A stretch of 40,212 bases of DNA from an uncultured Collinsella sp. (GCA_900766165.1 CAAFUK010000103.1:1-40212); one strand, 5' to 3'; counted from the first letter of the stretch, positions 1 to 7,733 are shown. Numbers and translations are program-made. The notes: a model not told the origin generated them from the letters alone.

Positions 1-9
1 CCGGAACCC

Positions 10-34
10 AAAAAATGGGGGCCCCCCGGGCCCC
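10..34 (-). terminator. Rho-independent terminator of the AAA/DUF4143 gene
   Basis: On the minus strand a GC-only hairpin (GGGGCCC pairing with GGGCCCC) is followed by A and six T residues. It lies about 25 bases past the stop codon of the ATPase gene that ends at 57. Confidence 0.7.
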
Positions 35-56
35 ATGCATTTCAGCAGCATCATCC

Positions 57-1346
57 CTATAGACATAATGCCGCATAAAGTGGAACAGACATAAGCCCAT
101 CATTCATTCCAAAGGGCTTAGTCGATAGCCTGATAAGGCGCACGCCCGGATGGGTCTTTTTAAGTGAGGACAGGCTTCGAGATCTTGTGTTCTCCCCCGC
201 CTTGACTTCAATCGCAGACAAGCATCCCTGTTTCTCTACTACAAAGTCGATTTCCGCACGATTGTCTCGCGCCCAATAATGCAGCGGATAGCCCATGGCT
301 GAAAGCTGTTGGGCAACATAGTTTTCGGTAAGTGCACCCATGAATGTACCACCGATGCCGGCAAGAATATCGGCGCGTTGTGCACCGGCCTTGGAGACGA
401 GGAGCCCTGTATCCGCCTGATAGATTTTAAAAGCAGAAGGGTTAACGAAGGCCTCTAAGGGGCTTTCGATCTGCCCGACTAGGCTGCAGCGCGCCACCGT
501 ACCCGACAATACAAGCCAGTCGAGAGCATCTCCAAAGAGAGACGCATTGCCCCCCGCTCGCACTACCTTGTATTGAAATTTACGATTCTCTTTGGCAAGC
601 TGCTGTGGAATGGAATCGAAGCACGCACGCGTCTTTGCGCTCAAGCGTTCATCAGCATATTTATTGGTGTCGGCGGAATATCCGTCGAGAATAATCCGAT
701 GCTTTTCGGCCACATCAATGATTGACTGATCATCGATGTACGTTTGGACCGCCTCGGGCATTCCGCCAACAACAAGATACTGTCGATAGAGCCCAAGCGC
801 CTTTTCATGAAGGCTTGGCGCAAGAGGAGCCATTAACTCGAATGATGAGCGTATCTCGTCGACCAGCTGATCGTGCCCCATCGCCCAGAGAAACTCCTCG
901 AAATCGAGTGGAGTCATCTCAATCAAGTCGGTCTTTCCAACGGGGAACGAATACGACTGATGGTTAATGGCAACCCCAAGAAGCGACCCAGCAGCCGCAA
1001 CATAATACTCGGGAGCATCTTCGCAAAAGTATTTAAGGGAAGTGAGCGCTTCCTCGCATGCCTGGATCTCGTCAATGAACAGTAAAGTTTTGCCAGGCAC
1101 GATACGCTGTCCCGTACGAGCCTCGATCGCGCGTACGATCGAATGAGGGTCAAGACCGCCCGAAAAATCCGCTCGCGCCGACCGGTCGTTCTCAAGATTA
1201 ACGTAGACAACCGATTCGAAAAGATCTTGAGCGTACGTTCTGAGCAGATAGGTCTTGCCACACTGGCGCACGCCTTTGACCAGCAAAGGTTTTCTATCGG
1301 CCCTGTCTCGCCATTCCCTAAGGAGCTCGTCTGCCTTGCGACGCAT
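57..1346 (-). CDS. AAA-family ATPase with C-terminal DUF4143 domain
   Basis: A 429-residue protein of the AAA_14/DUF4143 family, which is common in gut bacteria and archaea and has no settled function. Walker A is seen near the N-terminus (GVRQCGKT), and Walker B as LLFIDEIQ about 70 residues later. The C-terminal part has ARDNRAEIDFVVE followed by AIEVKAG, a spacing like a PD-(D/E)xK nuclease core (D, then ExK), as usual in DUF4143. I chose the ATG at 1346 because AGGGAAGG stands six bases upstream; a TTG two codons earlier is also in frame. It is a single gene with its own terminator. A decayed relative lies at 7894-8196. Cytosolic; DNA or nucleotide handling is inferred only. Confidence 0.88.
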   Translation of the reverse strand: MRRKADELLREWRDRADRKPLLVKGVRQCGKTYLLRTYAQDLFESVVYVNLENDRSARADFSGGLDPHSIVRAIEARTGQRIVPGKTLLFIDEIQACEEALTSLKYFCEDAPEYYVAAAGSLLGVAINHQSYSFPVGKTDLIEMTPLDFEEFLWAMGHDQLVDEIRSSFELMAPLAPSLHEKALGLYRQYLVVGGMPEAVQTYIDDQSIIDVAEKHRIILDGYSADTNKYADERLSAKTRACFDSIPQQLAKENRKFQYKVVRAGGNASLFGDALDWLVLSGTVARCSLVGQIESPLEAFVNPSAFKIYQADTGLLVSKAGAQRADILAGIGGTFMGALTENYVAQQLSAMGYPLHYWARDNRAEIDFVVEKQGCLSAIEVKAGENTRSRSLSSLKKTHPGVRLIRLSTKPFGMNDGLMSVPLYAALCL

Positions 1347-1382
1347 ACGCAACCTTCCCTCATGAACTTCTGTTTGACAATA

Positions 1383-1428
1383 TTTTAACGCGGATTAATT
1401 TGTTTTCAGTTATTTTTCTGCGTTAAAA
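1383..1428. promoter_or_regulatory. Spaced inverted repeat upstream of the ATPase gene
   Basis: TTTTAACGC (1383-1391) and GCGTTAAAA (1420-1428) form a perfect 9-base inverted repeat with a 28-base AT-rich spacer, about 37 to 82 bases upstream of the ATPase start. The position suits an operator or looped regulator site. No binding protein is identifiable here. Confidence 0.4.
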
Positions 1429-1511
1429 AATTGTTCTATACGGCACTTGAGGGAATACACCCCTATTCATATGCTCGCGCTACAATCGATTGCCATGCGT
1501 TCTCCTTGCCC

Positions 1512-2042
1512 TTAGGCCAGCTTGCGAGCGAGCTCTCGCACCTCTTCCAACTTGGGCGAGGAGGCCATGCTGTCGCGCTCGGTCATGCCGCTAATGGTGA
1601 CAATGCCCTGGTCCTCCCACTTGCAGTAGGCACAGGCTGACTTGTACATAGCGATCGCCGCATCATAGACGCCCTCGCTGTGGCTATCGAGCAAAAGGGC
1701 CGTCTTGGTGAACGGGAAGCCCGTGGCACCGAAGGCGTACAGGCGGTCAATAGCGGCTTTCTCCTGCGCAGTAATATCAAACCAGTAGATAGGCGAAGCG
1801 AAGACAGCCATATCGGCGTCTTTCAGCGACTCGATCACATCGGCCATGTCATCCTTCTGCACACAGGTGCCCTCGTGGGCGAGGCAGTACTGGCATCCCA
1901 GGCAGCCGGCGATCTTTTTGCCTGCAACGCGGATGACCTCGACCGTATGGCCGACCTCGCGCGCGGTCTCGGCAAACGCCTCGACCATAGTGTCGGTATT
2001 GGCGCCCTTACGCGGGCTGCCGCTCAATACAACGATATTCAT
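1512..2042 (-). CDS. Flavodoxin-fold NAD(P)H-dependent FMN reductase/oxidoreductase
   Basis: A 176-residue protein of the NADPH-dependent FMN reductase (iron-sulfur flavoprotein-like) family. The N-terminal beta strand and phosphate-binding loop SGSPRKGANTD bind FMN. The cysteine cluster GCLGCQYC near residue 50, plus a further Cys after AHEGT, is the pattern of flavoproteins with a Cys-rich loop. ASPIYWFDIT is the conserved second flavin loop. GGGAG is placed six bases before ATG. The gene lies just downstream of, and on the same strand as, the HxlR-type regulator (about 100 bases apart); such pairs usually respond to electrophiles or quinones. Cytosolic. The substrate cannot be read from the sequence. 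Confidence 0.88.
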   Translation of the reverse strand: MNIVVLSGSPRKGANTDTMVEAFAETAREVGHTVEVIRVAGKKIAGCLGCQYCLAHEGTCVQKDDMADVIESLKDADMAVFASPIYWFDITAQEKAAIDRLYAFGATGFPFTKTALLLDSHSEGVYDAAIAMYKSACAYCKWEDQGIVTISGMTERDSMASSPKLEEVRELARKLA

Positions 2043-2143
2043 AGGAATCTCCCTTCTTCATGCCGCAGGCGCACGATGATTCGGGACAGGTTTTCGTTAG
2101 CACCCTCGTAGCGGTTCTCCGCCCCCCCCAAGCAGCGTGTCCG

Positions 2144-2470
2144 CTACGAAACGACCGTCTTGTAATAAGCGCCGAAGTCTGCGAGCGAGTCCATGATGGG
2201 CATCATCTGGCGACCGAGCTCGGTAAGGCCATACTCAACGCGGGGAGGATTCTCGCCATAGTCGTGGCGAAAGACCAGCCCATCATCCTCCATCTGTCGC
2301 AGGCTGTCGGTAAGCACCTTCTGAGAGATCCCCTCAAGGTCGCGGCGCAACTCGTTGAAACGCCAGGGGCGTACGCGCAAGTTACGGATAATGAGCAACT
2401 TCCACTTGCCGCCAATGAGCGCTACCGCCGTTGCGACCGGACACTCCGGAAGTTCCTCTTTCGCCATCAT
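2144..2470 (-). CDS. HxlR-family winged-helix transcriptional regulator
   Basis: A 108-residue HxlR regulator. CPVATAVALIGGKWKLLIIRNL is the family hallmark (cited in part: GGKWKLLI), followed by RFNELRRDLEGISQKVLTDS (recognition helix) and the wing around VFRHDYGENPPRVEYGLT. The cysteine at residue 10 matches the redox-sensing N-terminal Cys of YodB/HypR-type members. An ORF extends upstream to 2620, but AAGGAGG sits 11 bases before the ATG at 2470, and the extra upstream residues are not part of the family. It is divergent from the cupin gene and codirectional with the oxidoreductase, so it likely controls both in response to reactive electrophiles (inference). Confidence 0.9.
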   Translation of the reverse strand: MMAKEELPECPVATAVALIGGKWKLLIIRNLRVRPWRFNELRRDLEGISQKVLTDSLRQMEDDGLVFRHDYGENPPRVEYGLTELGRQMMPIMDSLADFGAYYKTVVS

Positions 2471-2510
2471 GGGAGACCCGACCTCCTTGACCATACCGGT
2501 TTCACAAAAA

Positions 2511-2538
2511 AGTACGCAGTTACAAATATGTGCGTACT
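2511..2538. promoter_or_regulatory. Probable HxlR operator
   Basis: AGTACGCA (2511-2518) and TGCGTACT (2531-2538) form a perfect 8-base inverted repeat with a 12-base spacer. It lies between the divergent HxlR and cupin genes and just upstream of the cupin -35 box. GTAC half-sites are typical of HxlR regulators. Confidence 0.6.
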
Positions 2539-2543
2539 CGTAT

Positions 2544-2571
2544 TTGCATGCGCCTTCGCGTTGAATATAAC
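2544..2571 (+). promoter_or_regulatory. Sigma-70-type promoter of the cupin gene
   Basis: TTGCAT (-35, 2544-2549) and TATAAC (-10, 2566-2571) are separated by 16 bases, about 50 bases before the cupin ATG and directly beside the palindrome at 2511-2538. Confidence 0.5.
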
Positions 2572-2621
2572 TCACGCAGGAGATGCCTGCAAGGTAAATC
2601 AACCCAAAGAGAGGAACCATT

Positions 2622-2975
2622 ATGGCTAATTATGCAAAGACCCACATCGGTAATGAGAGCCGTGTCGAGCTGCACGAAGTGCTCGGGCTTACCGGGGCAG
2701 AGGTGAGTGTCAACAATCTTCCCGCCGGCGCTGGCGTTCCGTTTGTCCATGCACACAAGGAAAACGAGGAGATTTATGGCGTGCTCGAGGGCGCGGGCTC
2801 GGTCACGATCGACGGTGAGGATATCGAGCTTGCAGCCGGCGACTGGCTGCGCATTTCCCCCGCCGCACACCGTCAGTTCCGCGCCGCATCCGACTCGGGC
2901 ATCACATACGTCTGCATCCAGGTCAAGCAGGGATCCCTTGATGCCTTCACGGCCGACGACGCTATCATGTTCTAA
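2622..2975 (+). CDS. Small single-domain cupin protein
   Basis: A 117-residue beta-barrel cupin. Motif 1 is visible as HAHKENEEIYGVLEG (metal-ligand candidates H43, H45, E49) and motif 2 as GDWLRISPAAHRQFRA (H83). Small cupins of this type bind a divalent metal and act as isomerases, dioxygenases or quercetinase-like quinone-handling enzymes; the substrate is not predictable. AGAGAGGA precedes the ATG. It is divergent from the HxlR regulator, and its stop overlaps the end of the convergent TetR gene by four bases. The context suggests an electrophile- or quinone-stress module together with the oxidoreductase at 1512-2042. Confidence 0.88.
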   Translation: MANYAKTHIGNESRVELHEVLGLTGAEVSVNNLPAGAGVPFVHAHKENEEIYGVLEGAGSVTIDGEDIELAAGDWLRISPAAHRQFRAASDSGITYVCIQVKQGSLDAFTADDAIMF

Positions 2976-3529
2976 TTCGCGATCGGTGTGCAAGGAGCCG
3001 ATACCGCTCGCATGCCCCCTTCGGAATAGGCGCTGAGCAGCTCCTGGGCGTGGGCGAACTCGGGTCCTCGCCTCCAACCAAGCAGGCGGTTGACCGCGAG
3101 ATTTCCCTGGACGTCGTGAACGAAGAGCAGATAGGCGTCCTCACGCGAGAGTCCGGTCTCCTCCATGATCGAGGGAACCATCTGCTCAGCGCCGCGCTCG
3201 ACGACACGCTGTGCCACCCGGGTGTACGCATCGTCATCCGAGTAGAGCAGATAATAGTCATCGTTTGCCGGCGGGCGCTGGCAGAGGGCCCCCGCCTCCG
3301 TTCCCTCGAGTGGGGGCGCCGCCGCCAGGGCCTCGTCGATAAGCGCGTCGAGCAGCGCGAACTTGTCCTCGTAGTGCAAATAGAACGTGCCGCGGTTGAT
3401 ATCGGCGCAGCGGCAGATGTCCGCCACCGTCATCTTCGCGAAGCCGACCTCGGCCAGCAGCGCAAAGAACGCCTCCCGTATGACCGAGAGCGTATAGCGT
3501 CGGCGACGATCGATCTTCCCCGATTCCAT
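2972..3529 (-). CDS. TetR-family transcriptional regulator
   Basis: A 185-residue TetR/AcrR regulator. The N-terminal helix-turn-helix is clear: IREAFFALLAEVGFAKMTV, ADICRCADINRGTFY and LHYEDKFALL match the TetR_N pattern. The rest is a helical ligand domain without recognisable specificity. I chose the internal ATG at 3529 because GGAGG lies four bases upstream; an upstream start at 3556 would add nine residues unlike the family. It is divergent from the three-sirtuin operon and is its likely local repressor (inference from position and the operator-like palindrome at 3635-3650). Confidence 0.87.
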   Translation of the reverse strand: MESGKIDRRRRYTLSVIREAFFALLAEVGFAKMTVADICRCADINRGTFYLHYEDKFALLDALIDEALAAAPPLEGTEAGALCQRPPANDDYYLLYSDDDAYTRVAQRVVERGAEQMVPSIMEETGLSREDAYLLFVHDVQGNLAVNRLLGWRRGPEFAHAQELLSAYSEGGMRAVSAPCTPIAN

Positions 3530-3622
3530 GGCCCCTCCAATTGCAGCGCTCAACAATATCCAGAAGCTGCTCGTTTATCGACAGCAGCTCGAAACTGTTC
3601 ATTGCTCTGACGTAAATCAACA

Positions 3623-3651
3623 TTGATGCTTTTTATAGACACCTGTTTATT
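3623..3651 (+). promoter_or_regulatory. Probable promoter and operator of the sirtuin operon
   Basis: TTGATG (3623-3628) is followed 17 bases later by TTTATT (3646-3651), a weak promoter. ATAGACA CC TGTTTAT (3635-3650) is a near-perfect palindrome with one mismatch that overlaps it, as expected for a TetR operator. A second small palindrome, ATCAA CA TTGAT, is at 3616-3627. Confidence 0.4.
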
Positions 3652-3672
3652 GTAGTTGAAAGAGAGTATCAA

Positions 3673-4638
3673 GTGACTCTATACGAGCGGCTCGTTATCG
3701 AACTCACCAACCAATCGTTTTCCCATCAGGCCGCCTACCGCACCGGCGGCACGCCCTATGAGCTGAGCGCCCGCGAGCCGGAGCCCTACGACCAGCAAAT
3801 CAAGGACTTCGCCCGGATGATCGAGGAAGCCGATTGCGTGCTGGTGGGCGGGGCCTCCGGACTCTCCGCGGCGGGCGGCGGCGACTTCTACTACGAGGAC
3901 AACGCGACCTATCGCAGGCATTTCGGCATATTCGCCGAGCACTACGGTTTCAGAGGCGCTTTTGAAGGGTCGTCCTACCGCTGGCCCACCGCCGAGTCGC
4001 GCTGGGGCTACCTTGCCACCTTCCTCGACACCACGCTCAACGCCCCGCTGCGCGGGCCCTACAAAGATCTCGACGCCATTCTTACCGAGAAAGACTTCTT
4101 CGTTCTCGCCACCAACCAGGACACGCAGTTCATGAAAATCTACCCTTGGGAGAAGGTGGCAGAGATCCAAGGCGACCACCGCTTCTTCCAGTGCTCCCGT
4201 TGCTGTACCGACGAGGTATGGGACGCCATCGAGCCGGTCTCTCGTATGGTAGAGGCCATGGGAGACGGCCTAGAGGTTCCGACAGAACTCGTGCCACGCT
4301 GCCCGCACTGCGGGGCAGAGGCGTTCCCTTGGGTTCGCGGCTACGGCAACTTCCTGCAGGGCGAGCTCTACGAGGAGCAGTACCGCAAGGTGTCCGACTG
4401 GCTCGACGCGCACGCGCGGCAGAAGATTCTCTTCCTTGAGCTGGGCGTGGGCCGCATGACGCCCGCGTTTATTCAGGAGCCGTTCTGGGCCCTCACAGCG
4501 CAGTTACCGCAGGCTGGCTACATCGCCGTGAACAACAGGACGCAGTTTCTCCCCCGTGCAATCGAGGATCGGGGGCTCGCCGTTCGCGCCGATATCGCCG
4601 ACGTGCTCGCCGACGTGCGCAAGACACTGGGTAGGTAG
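3673..4638 (+). CDS. Sirtuin-like protein 1 (class M-like, catalytic His replaced by Gln)
   Basis: A 321-residue Sir2-fold protein. The NAD-binding glycine loop is GGASGLSAAGG (residues 59-69), TNQD (147-150) matches the conserved TN.D, and a zinc module has C174, C177/C178 and CPHC (210-213). Deacylating sirtuins have His in the motif before the zinc Cys pair; here it is Gln (EIQGD, Q166). This substitution is known from class M sirtuins (SirTM), which ADP-ribosylate lipoylated GcvH-like carriers. No macrodomain, GcvH-like or lipoate ligase gene is visible nearby. The start is GTG at 3673 behind AAAGAGAG. It is first in a three-gene operon, three bases before the next. Cytosolic. The activity is inferred. 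Confidence 0.82.
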   Translation: MTLYERLVIELTNQSFSHQAAYRTGGTPYELSAREPEPYDQQIKDFARMIEEADCVLVGGASGLSAAGGGDFYYEDNATYRRHFGIFAEHYGFRGAFEGSSYRWPTAESRWGYLATFLDTTLNAPLRGPYKDLDAILTEKDFFVLATNQDTQFMKIYPWEKVAEIQGDHRFFQCSRCCTDEVWDAIEPVSRMVEAMGDGLEVPTELVPRCPHCGAEAFPWVRGYGNFLQGELYEEQYRKVSDWLDAHARQKILFLELGVGRMTPAFIQEPFWALTAQLPQAGYIAVNNRTQFLPRAIEDRGLAVRADIADVLADVRKTLGR

Positions 4639-4641
4639 CGC

Positions 4642-5340
4642 ATGGAAACGGTAAAAGCGGTTCGTATCGGCCAGGCACTTGCCGAGGCGGATCTTGTCAT
4701 CATCGGCGCCAGCAACGGGCTCGACATGGCGGAAGGGCTCAATCTCTTCTGCGCCGACGCCCATTTCCGAGAGGCGTACGGGGACCTCGCCCAGGCCGAC
4801 GGCATCGGCTGCATACTGCAGGGGCTCGCCTCTCTAGATGCAAACGTACGACGCCGATGGGCCGAGCGGTTCCATCAAAAGGAGTATGTCGAGTATGAGC
4901 CCAGCCCGCTCATGAACAGGCTGCGGCATCTTACGGAGCACGCTGACACCTTCGTGATCACGTGCAATATCGACGGACACTTCGCACGTGCAGGGTTCAA
5001 CGAGAACAGCGTGCTCGAAACGGAGGGGAGCATACGCACGTCGATTGACGAAATGCGTCTCGCTCATCCAGATGCCCTCGCTACAGCCCAGCTCGAAGAA
5101 CTCGCACGCCTTGTGCAAGTCCATCACAATGGCAGGGTTGTCATTCTCGAGCTTGGCGTGGGGCTGCGCAACGGCATCATAAAGCGCATGCTCGCTCAGG
5201 TCGCGAACGACAGCGAGCACGCCACCTACATCGTGTTCAACTACAGCCAGGCCATGGCGCCCGACGCTTTGTGCGAGACAATTCTCGTTGACGGCGATAT
5301 GGCCCCGGCTTTCGAGGAGATTACCCAATGCCGTCTCTAG
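4642..5340 (+). CDS. Sirtuin-like protein 2 (shortened, no zinc module)
   Basis: A 232-residue degenerate Sir2-fold protein. The Rossmann start ADLVIIGASNGLDMAEG (residues 17-32), FVITCNIDGHF (104-114) and ILELGVGLRNGIIK correspond to the NAD-binding parts of its neighbours. The position of the catalytic His is Glu (ETEGS, E128), and the CxxC...CxxC zinc module has been lost, which accounts for the shorter length. It may be a non-catalytic partner, or act on a different target. The ATG is only three bases after the first sirtuin stop, with a weak GGTAGG as ribosome site, so translational coupling is likely; its own 3' end overlaps the third sirtuin by 13 bases. Confidence 0.75.
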   Translation: METVKAVRIGQALAEADLVIIGASNGLDMAEGLNLFCADAHFREAYGDLAQADGIGCILQGLASLDANVRRRWAERFHQKEYVEYEPSPLMNRLRHLTEHADTFVITCNIDGHFARAGFNENSVLETEGSIRTSIDEMRLAHPDALATAQLEELARLVQVHHNGRVVILELGVGLRNGIIKRMLAQVANDSEHATYIVFNYSQAMAPDALCETILVDGDMAPAFEEITQCRL

Positions 5341-6191
5341 AGAGGGAAGCGTATAGGCTTCGAAGCCTTATCGACGATGCCGACGCCATCATCGTCGGCA
5401 TCGGCTCGGGCATGTCGAGCGCCGCCGGGTTCAACCATTACAACCACGCGGGCATGACGCGTGCCGGAATGGCGGACTGGCAGCAAGCCTTTGGCTTCAA
5501 GAGTCTTTTTGACGGCTTTTACCACCTCTACCCCAGCCTCGAGCAGCAATGGGCCTACTACGCGCGATACATCGACTTCATGCTACGCGAGCCGGCCTCG
5601 CAGCCCTATCTCGACCTGCGATCGCTCATCAGCCATAAGGACTACTTCATCCTGAGCACCAATGTGGACACCCAGGTCGAAAAGACGTTTCCCACCGAGA
5701 GGACCTGCAACTATCAGGGAAGCTTCGCGCACCTTCAGTGCAAGCAGCCATGCTGCGACGAGCTCTTCGACGCGAGTCCCTACGTCGAGCGTATGCTCGT
5801 GGGCATGACGGGGTTCGAGATCCGCAGCGAGGATGTCCCCCGATGCCCGCACTGCGGCTGGCAGCTTGTGCCGTGGGTGCGCGATGACACATTTCTGCAG
5901 GGCGCGGCCTGGCGCGAGAGCATCGAGCGTTACGAGAACTTCGTGCGCGAGCGCCGCGACAGCAGGTTGCTTTTCCTTGAACTCGGCGTAGGCGAGATGA
6001 CCCCCGGTATCATCACGCTCCCGTTCTGGAGCATGACCGCAAAGCTGCCGGATGCGCACCTGCTGAGCATAAACATCTCGGGCGACTCGGCTCCACTGCA
6101 ACTTGGAAGCAAGGCAGAGGCGATCCAGGCAGACTTGGGCGCCTTGCTCTCGGCGGCGCGGACGGCGAAGGTATTTAAACCTCCTTGTTAG
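5328..6191 (+). CDS. Sirtuin-like protein 3 (class M-like, catalytic His replaced by Gln)
   Basis: A 287-residue Sir2-fold protein, closer to sirtuin 1 than to 2. It shows VGIGSGMSSAAG (residues 23-34), TNVD (111-114), NYQGS with Gln130 at the catalytic His position, and zinc ligands C138, C142/C143 and CPHC (173-176). LFLELGVGEMTPGIITLPFW is nearly identical in layout to sirtuin 1. The ATG at 5328 lies inside the end of sirtuin 2 behind GAGGAG, a classical coupled overlap. Its 3' end overlaps the convergent decarboxylase-cupin gene by 17 bases with no terminator between them, so antisense interference between the two transcripts is possible. Confidence 0.82.
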   Translation: MPSLEREAYRLRSLIDDADAIIVGIGSGMSSAAGFNHYNHAGMTRAGMADWQQAFGFKSLFDGFYHLYPSLEQQWAYYARYIDFMLREPASQPYLDLRSLISHKDYFILSTNVDTQVEKTFPTERTCNYQGSFAHLQCKQPCCDELFDASPYVERMLVGMTGFEIRSEDVPRCPHCGWQLVPWVRDDTFLQGAAWRESIERYENFVRERRDSRLLFLELGVGEMTPGIITLPFWSMTAKLPDAHLLSINISGDSAPLQLGSKAEAIQADLGALLSAARTAKVFKPPC

Positions 6192-6939
6192 TCGCTTTGA
6201 GATATTCCTCGTCGTTCACGGGCTCCAACCACTCGTTGGAGGCCTCCTCGCCCGGAACCTCCAGCGCGAGATGGGAGAACCAGCCGTCGGGCGCGGCTCC
6301 GTGCCAATGCTTCACCCCCGGGGCGATGTTGACCACATCACCCGGGCGCAGCTCCTGTGCCGGCCTTCCCCATTCCTGGTAAAACCCTCGACCAGCCACA
6401 CAGACGAGAATCTGCCCGCCACCGCTTTTGGCGTGATGGATGTGCCAGTTGTTGCGGCAGCCGGGCTCGAACGTCACGTTGTAAACACCGACCTGCTCGG
6501 TGGAAAGGGGCGCAAGGTAGCTTTGGCCGATAAAGTACTTCGCGAATGCGTCGTTAGGGGCACCGATGGGAAAGGCCATCTCGTTTTGGTGCTCGGCCTT
6601 TGCGTCGGCGGCATCGTCATCCGCCCAGACCTCTTTCGCCATGCGGAAGGCCGCCCACGCCTTGGGCCAGCCTGCGTAAAACGCCGCATGCGTAAGGATC
6701 TCCGCTATCTCCGCCCTGGTCACGCCGTTGTTCTTTGCGGACATCAGATGATATTGGAACGAGGAGTCCGTCAGGCCCTGCGCCATTAGGGCAACCACCG
6801 TCACTATGCTGCGATCTCGCAAGGAAAGCTCGCCCTCCCGGCTCCACACCTCGCCGAACAGCACATCATCGTTGAGCTGTGCGAACTTGGGGGCGAACTC
6901 CCCCAGGGCATCTCTGCCTGCCGTCTGCTTAATTGCCAT
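6175..6939 (-). CDS. Carboxymuconolactone decarboxylase-like and cupin fusion protein
   Basis: A 254-residue two-domain protein. The N-terminal half carries the CMD/AhpD-like fold (SLRDRSIVTVVALMAQG, then EIAEILTHAAFYAGWPKAW). The C-terminal half is a cupin with metal-ligand motifs WHIHHAKSGGGQ and GDVVNIAPGVKHWHGA. Such fusions are widespread in gut bacteria and are often induced with MerR regulators under aldehyde or electrophile stress; the enzymatic reaction is not established. I chose the ATG at 6939 since AGGAGG is nine bases upstream; an ORF start at 6972 lacks a ribosome site. A MerR-type promoter and operator lies upstream at 7149-7176. Confidence 0.88.
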   Translation of the reverse strand: MAIKQTAGRDALGEFAPKFAQLNDDVLFGEVWSREGELSLRDRSIVTVVALMAQGLTDSSFQYHLMSAKNNGVTRAEIAEILTHAAFYAGWPKAWAAFRMAKEVWADDDAADAKAEHQNEMAFPIGAPNDAFAKYFIGQSYLAPLSTEQVGVYNVTFEPGCRNNWHIHHAKSGGGQILVCVAGRGFYQEWGRPAQELRPGDVVNIAPGVKHWHGAAPDGWFSHLALEVPGEEASNEWLEPVNDEEYLKATNKEV

Positions 6940-7148
6940 GATCGATTTCCTCCTATCGATGGTTCTGGACACGAATCCGTCTCCACGCGGCTAAGTAGCC
7001 CGCCTAGATTTCCATGCCCATTCGTCGCACCTGTTCCAGAGCGGGATACCCGGCGATATCGCCCACACCGTTCACGCCGCCGGCGAAAACCGTTTTGCCC
7101 ATTACGGACCACCCCTTGCGCTACCGATTTGTATTGACGAGAATGAAG

Positions 7149-7176
7149 GTAATACCTAAACCTGACTTTAGGTCAA
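7149..7176 (-). promoter_or_regulatory. MerR-type promoter with embedded operator
   Basis: Read on the minus strand: TTGACC (-35, 7171-7176) with TATTAC after 16 bases, or TACCTT after 19 bases (7146-7151); the long spacer is the hallmark of MerR-activated promoters. Within it is the perfect dyad ACCTAAA CCTGAC TTTAGGT (7154-7173). It points at the decarboxylase-cupin gene and sits just upstream of the divergent merR-type gene. Confidence 0.7.
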
Positions 7177-7207
7177 GGAATGGATTCGAGATTTATTCGG
7201 AGGGGCC

Positions 7208-7648
7208 ATGTACACAATCGGACAGGTGGCGGAAATGTTCGGCTTGCCCGCCTCAACGCTGCGGTATTACGACAAGCAGGGATTGTTCCCGGGGCTGGAG
7301 CGGACGTCCGGCATTCGCCGATTCGGCGATACGGAACTCGAGGCGCTTCGGGTCATCGAATGCCTGAAGAAGGCGGGAATGGAGATCAAGGACATCCGTC
7401 TGTTCATGGAATGGTGCGCAGAGGGGCCATCGACCTACCCGAAGCGCAAGGCCATGTTCGAGGAGCGGAAGGCCCACATGGAGTCGGAGATCGAGAACAT
7501 GAACCGCGCGCTGGACATGCTGAAGTTCAAATGCTGGTACTACGAGCAGGCGATTCAAGATGGCAACGAGGATAGAGTGAAGGCACTGATTCCCAACAAT
7601 TTGCCGGAAGAAATCAAAGGCGCCTACGAGAACGCGCACGCTCGATAA
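7208..7648 (+). CDS. MerR-family transcriptional regulator
   Basis: A 146-residue MerR regulator. The N-terminal winged helix MYTIGQVAEMFGLPASTLRYYDKQG (shown here only to describe the start; key part STLRYYDKQG) is canonical, followed by GIRRFGDTELEALRVIECLK and a long dimerising coiled coil around residues 75-115. A single Cys (KCWYYEQ) lies in the effector end; there is no CxxC metal site, so the effector is probably organic or an electrophile rather than a metal (NmlR/AdhR-like). GGAGG is five bases before the ATG. It is divergent from the decarboxylase-cupin gene, whose promoter carries the matching dyad. Confidence 0.92.
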   Translation: MYTIGQVAEMFGLPASTLRYYDKQGLFPGLERTSGIRRFGDTELEALRVIECLKKAGMEIKDIRLFMEWCAEGPSTYPKRKAMFEERKAHMESEIENMNRALDMLKFKCWYYEQAIQDGNEDRVKALIPNNLPEEIKGAYENAHAR

Positions 7649-7700
7649 AGCCGTTCGCTATCCATGGGGCTCCGGCAAGGAGCTCTTTCCGAACAGAACG

Positions 7701-7733
7701 AAAAAGAAAACCTCCGAACCAAAGGTCCGGAGG
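7701..7733 (-). terminator. Hairpin with T-rich tail (minus strand)
   Basis: CCTCCG-A-ACC-AAA-GGT-C-CGGAGG (7711-7733) folds into a hairpin. On the minus strand it is followed by TTTTCTTTTT (7701-7710). It could end transcription from the remnants to its right and, as a hairpin, also protect the convergent merR-type transcript. Confidence 0.6.
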
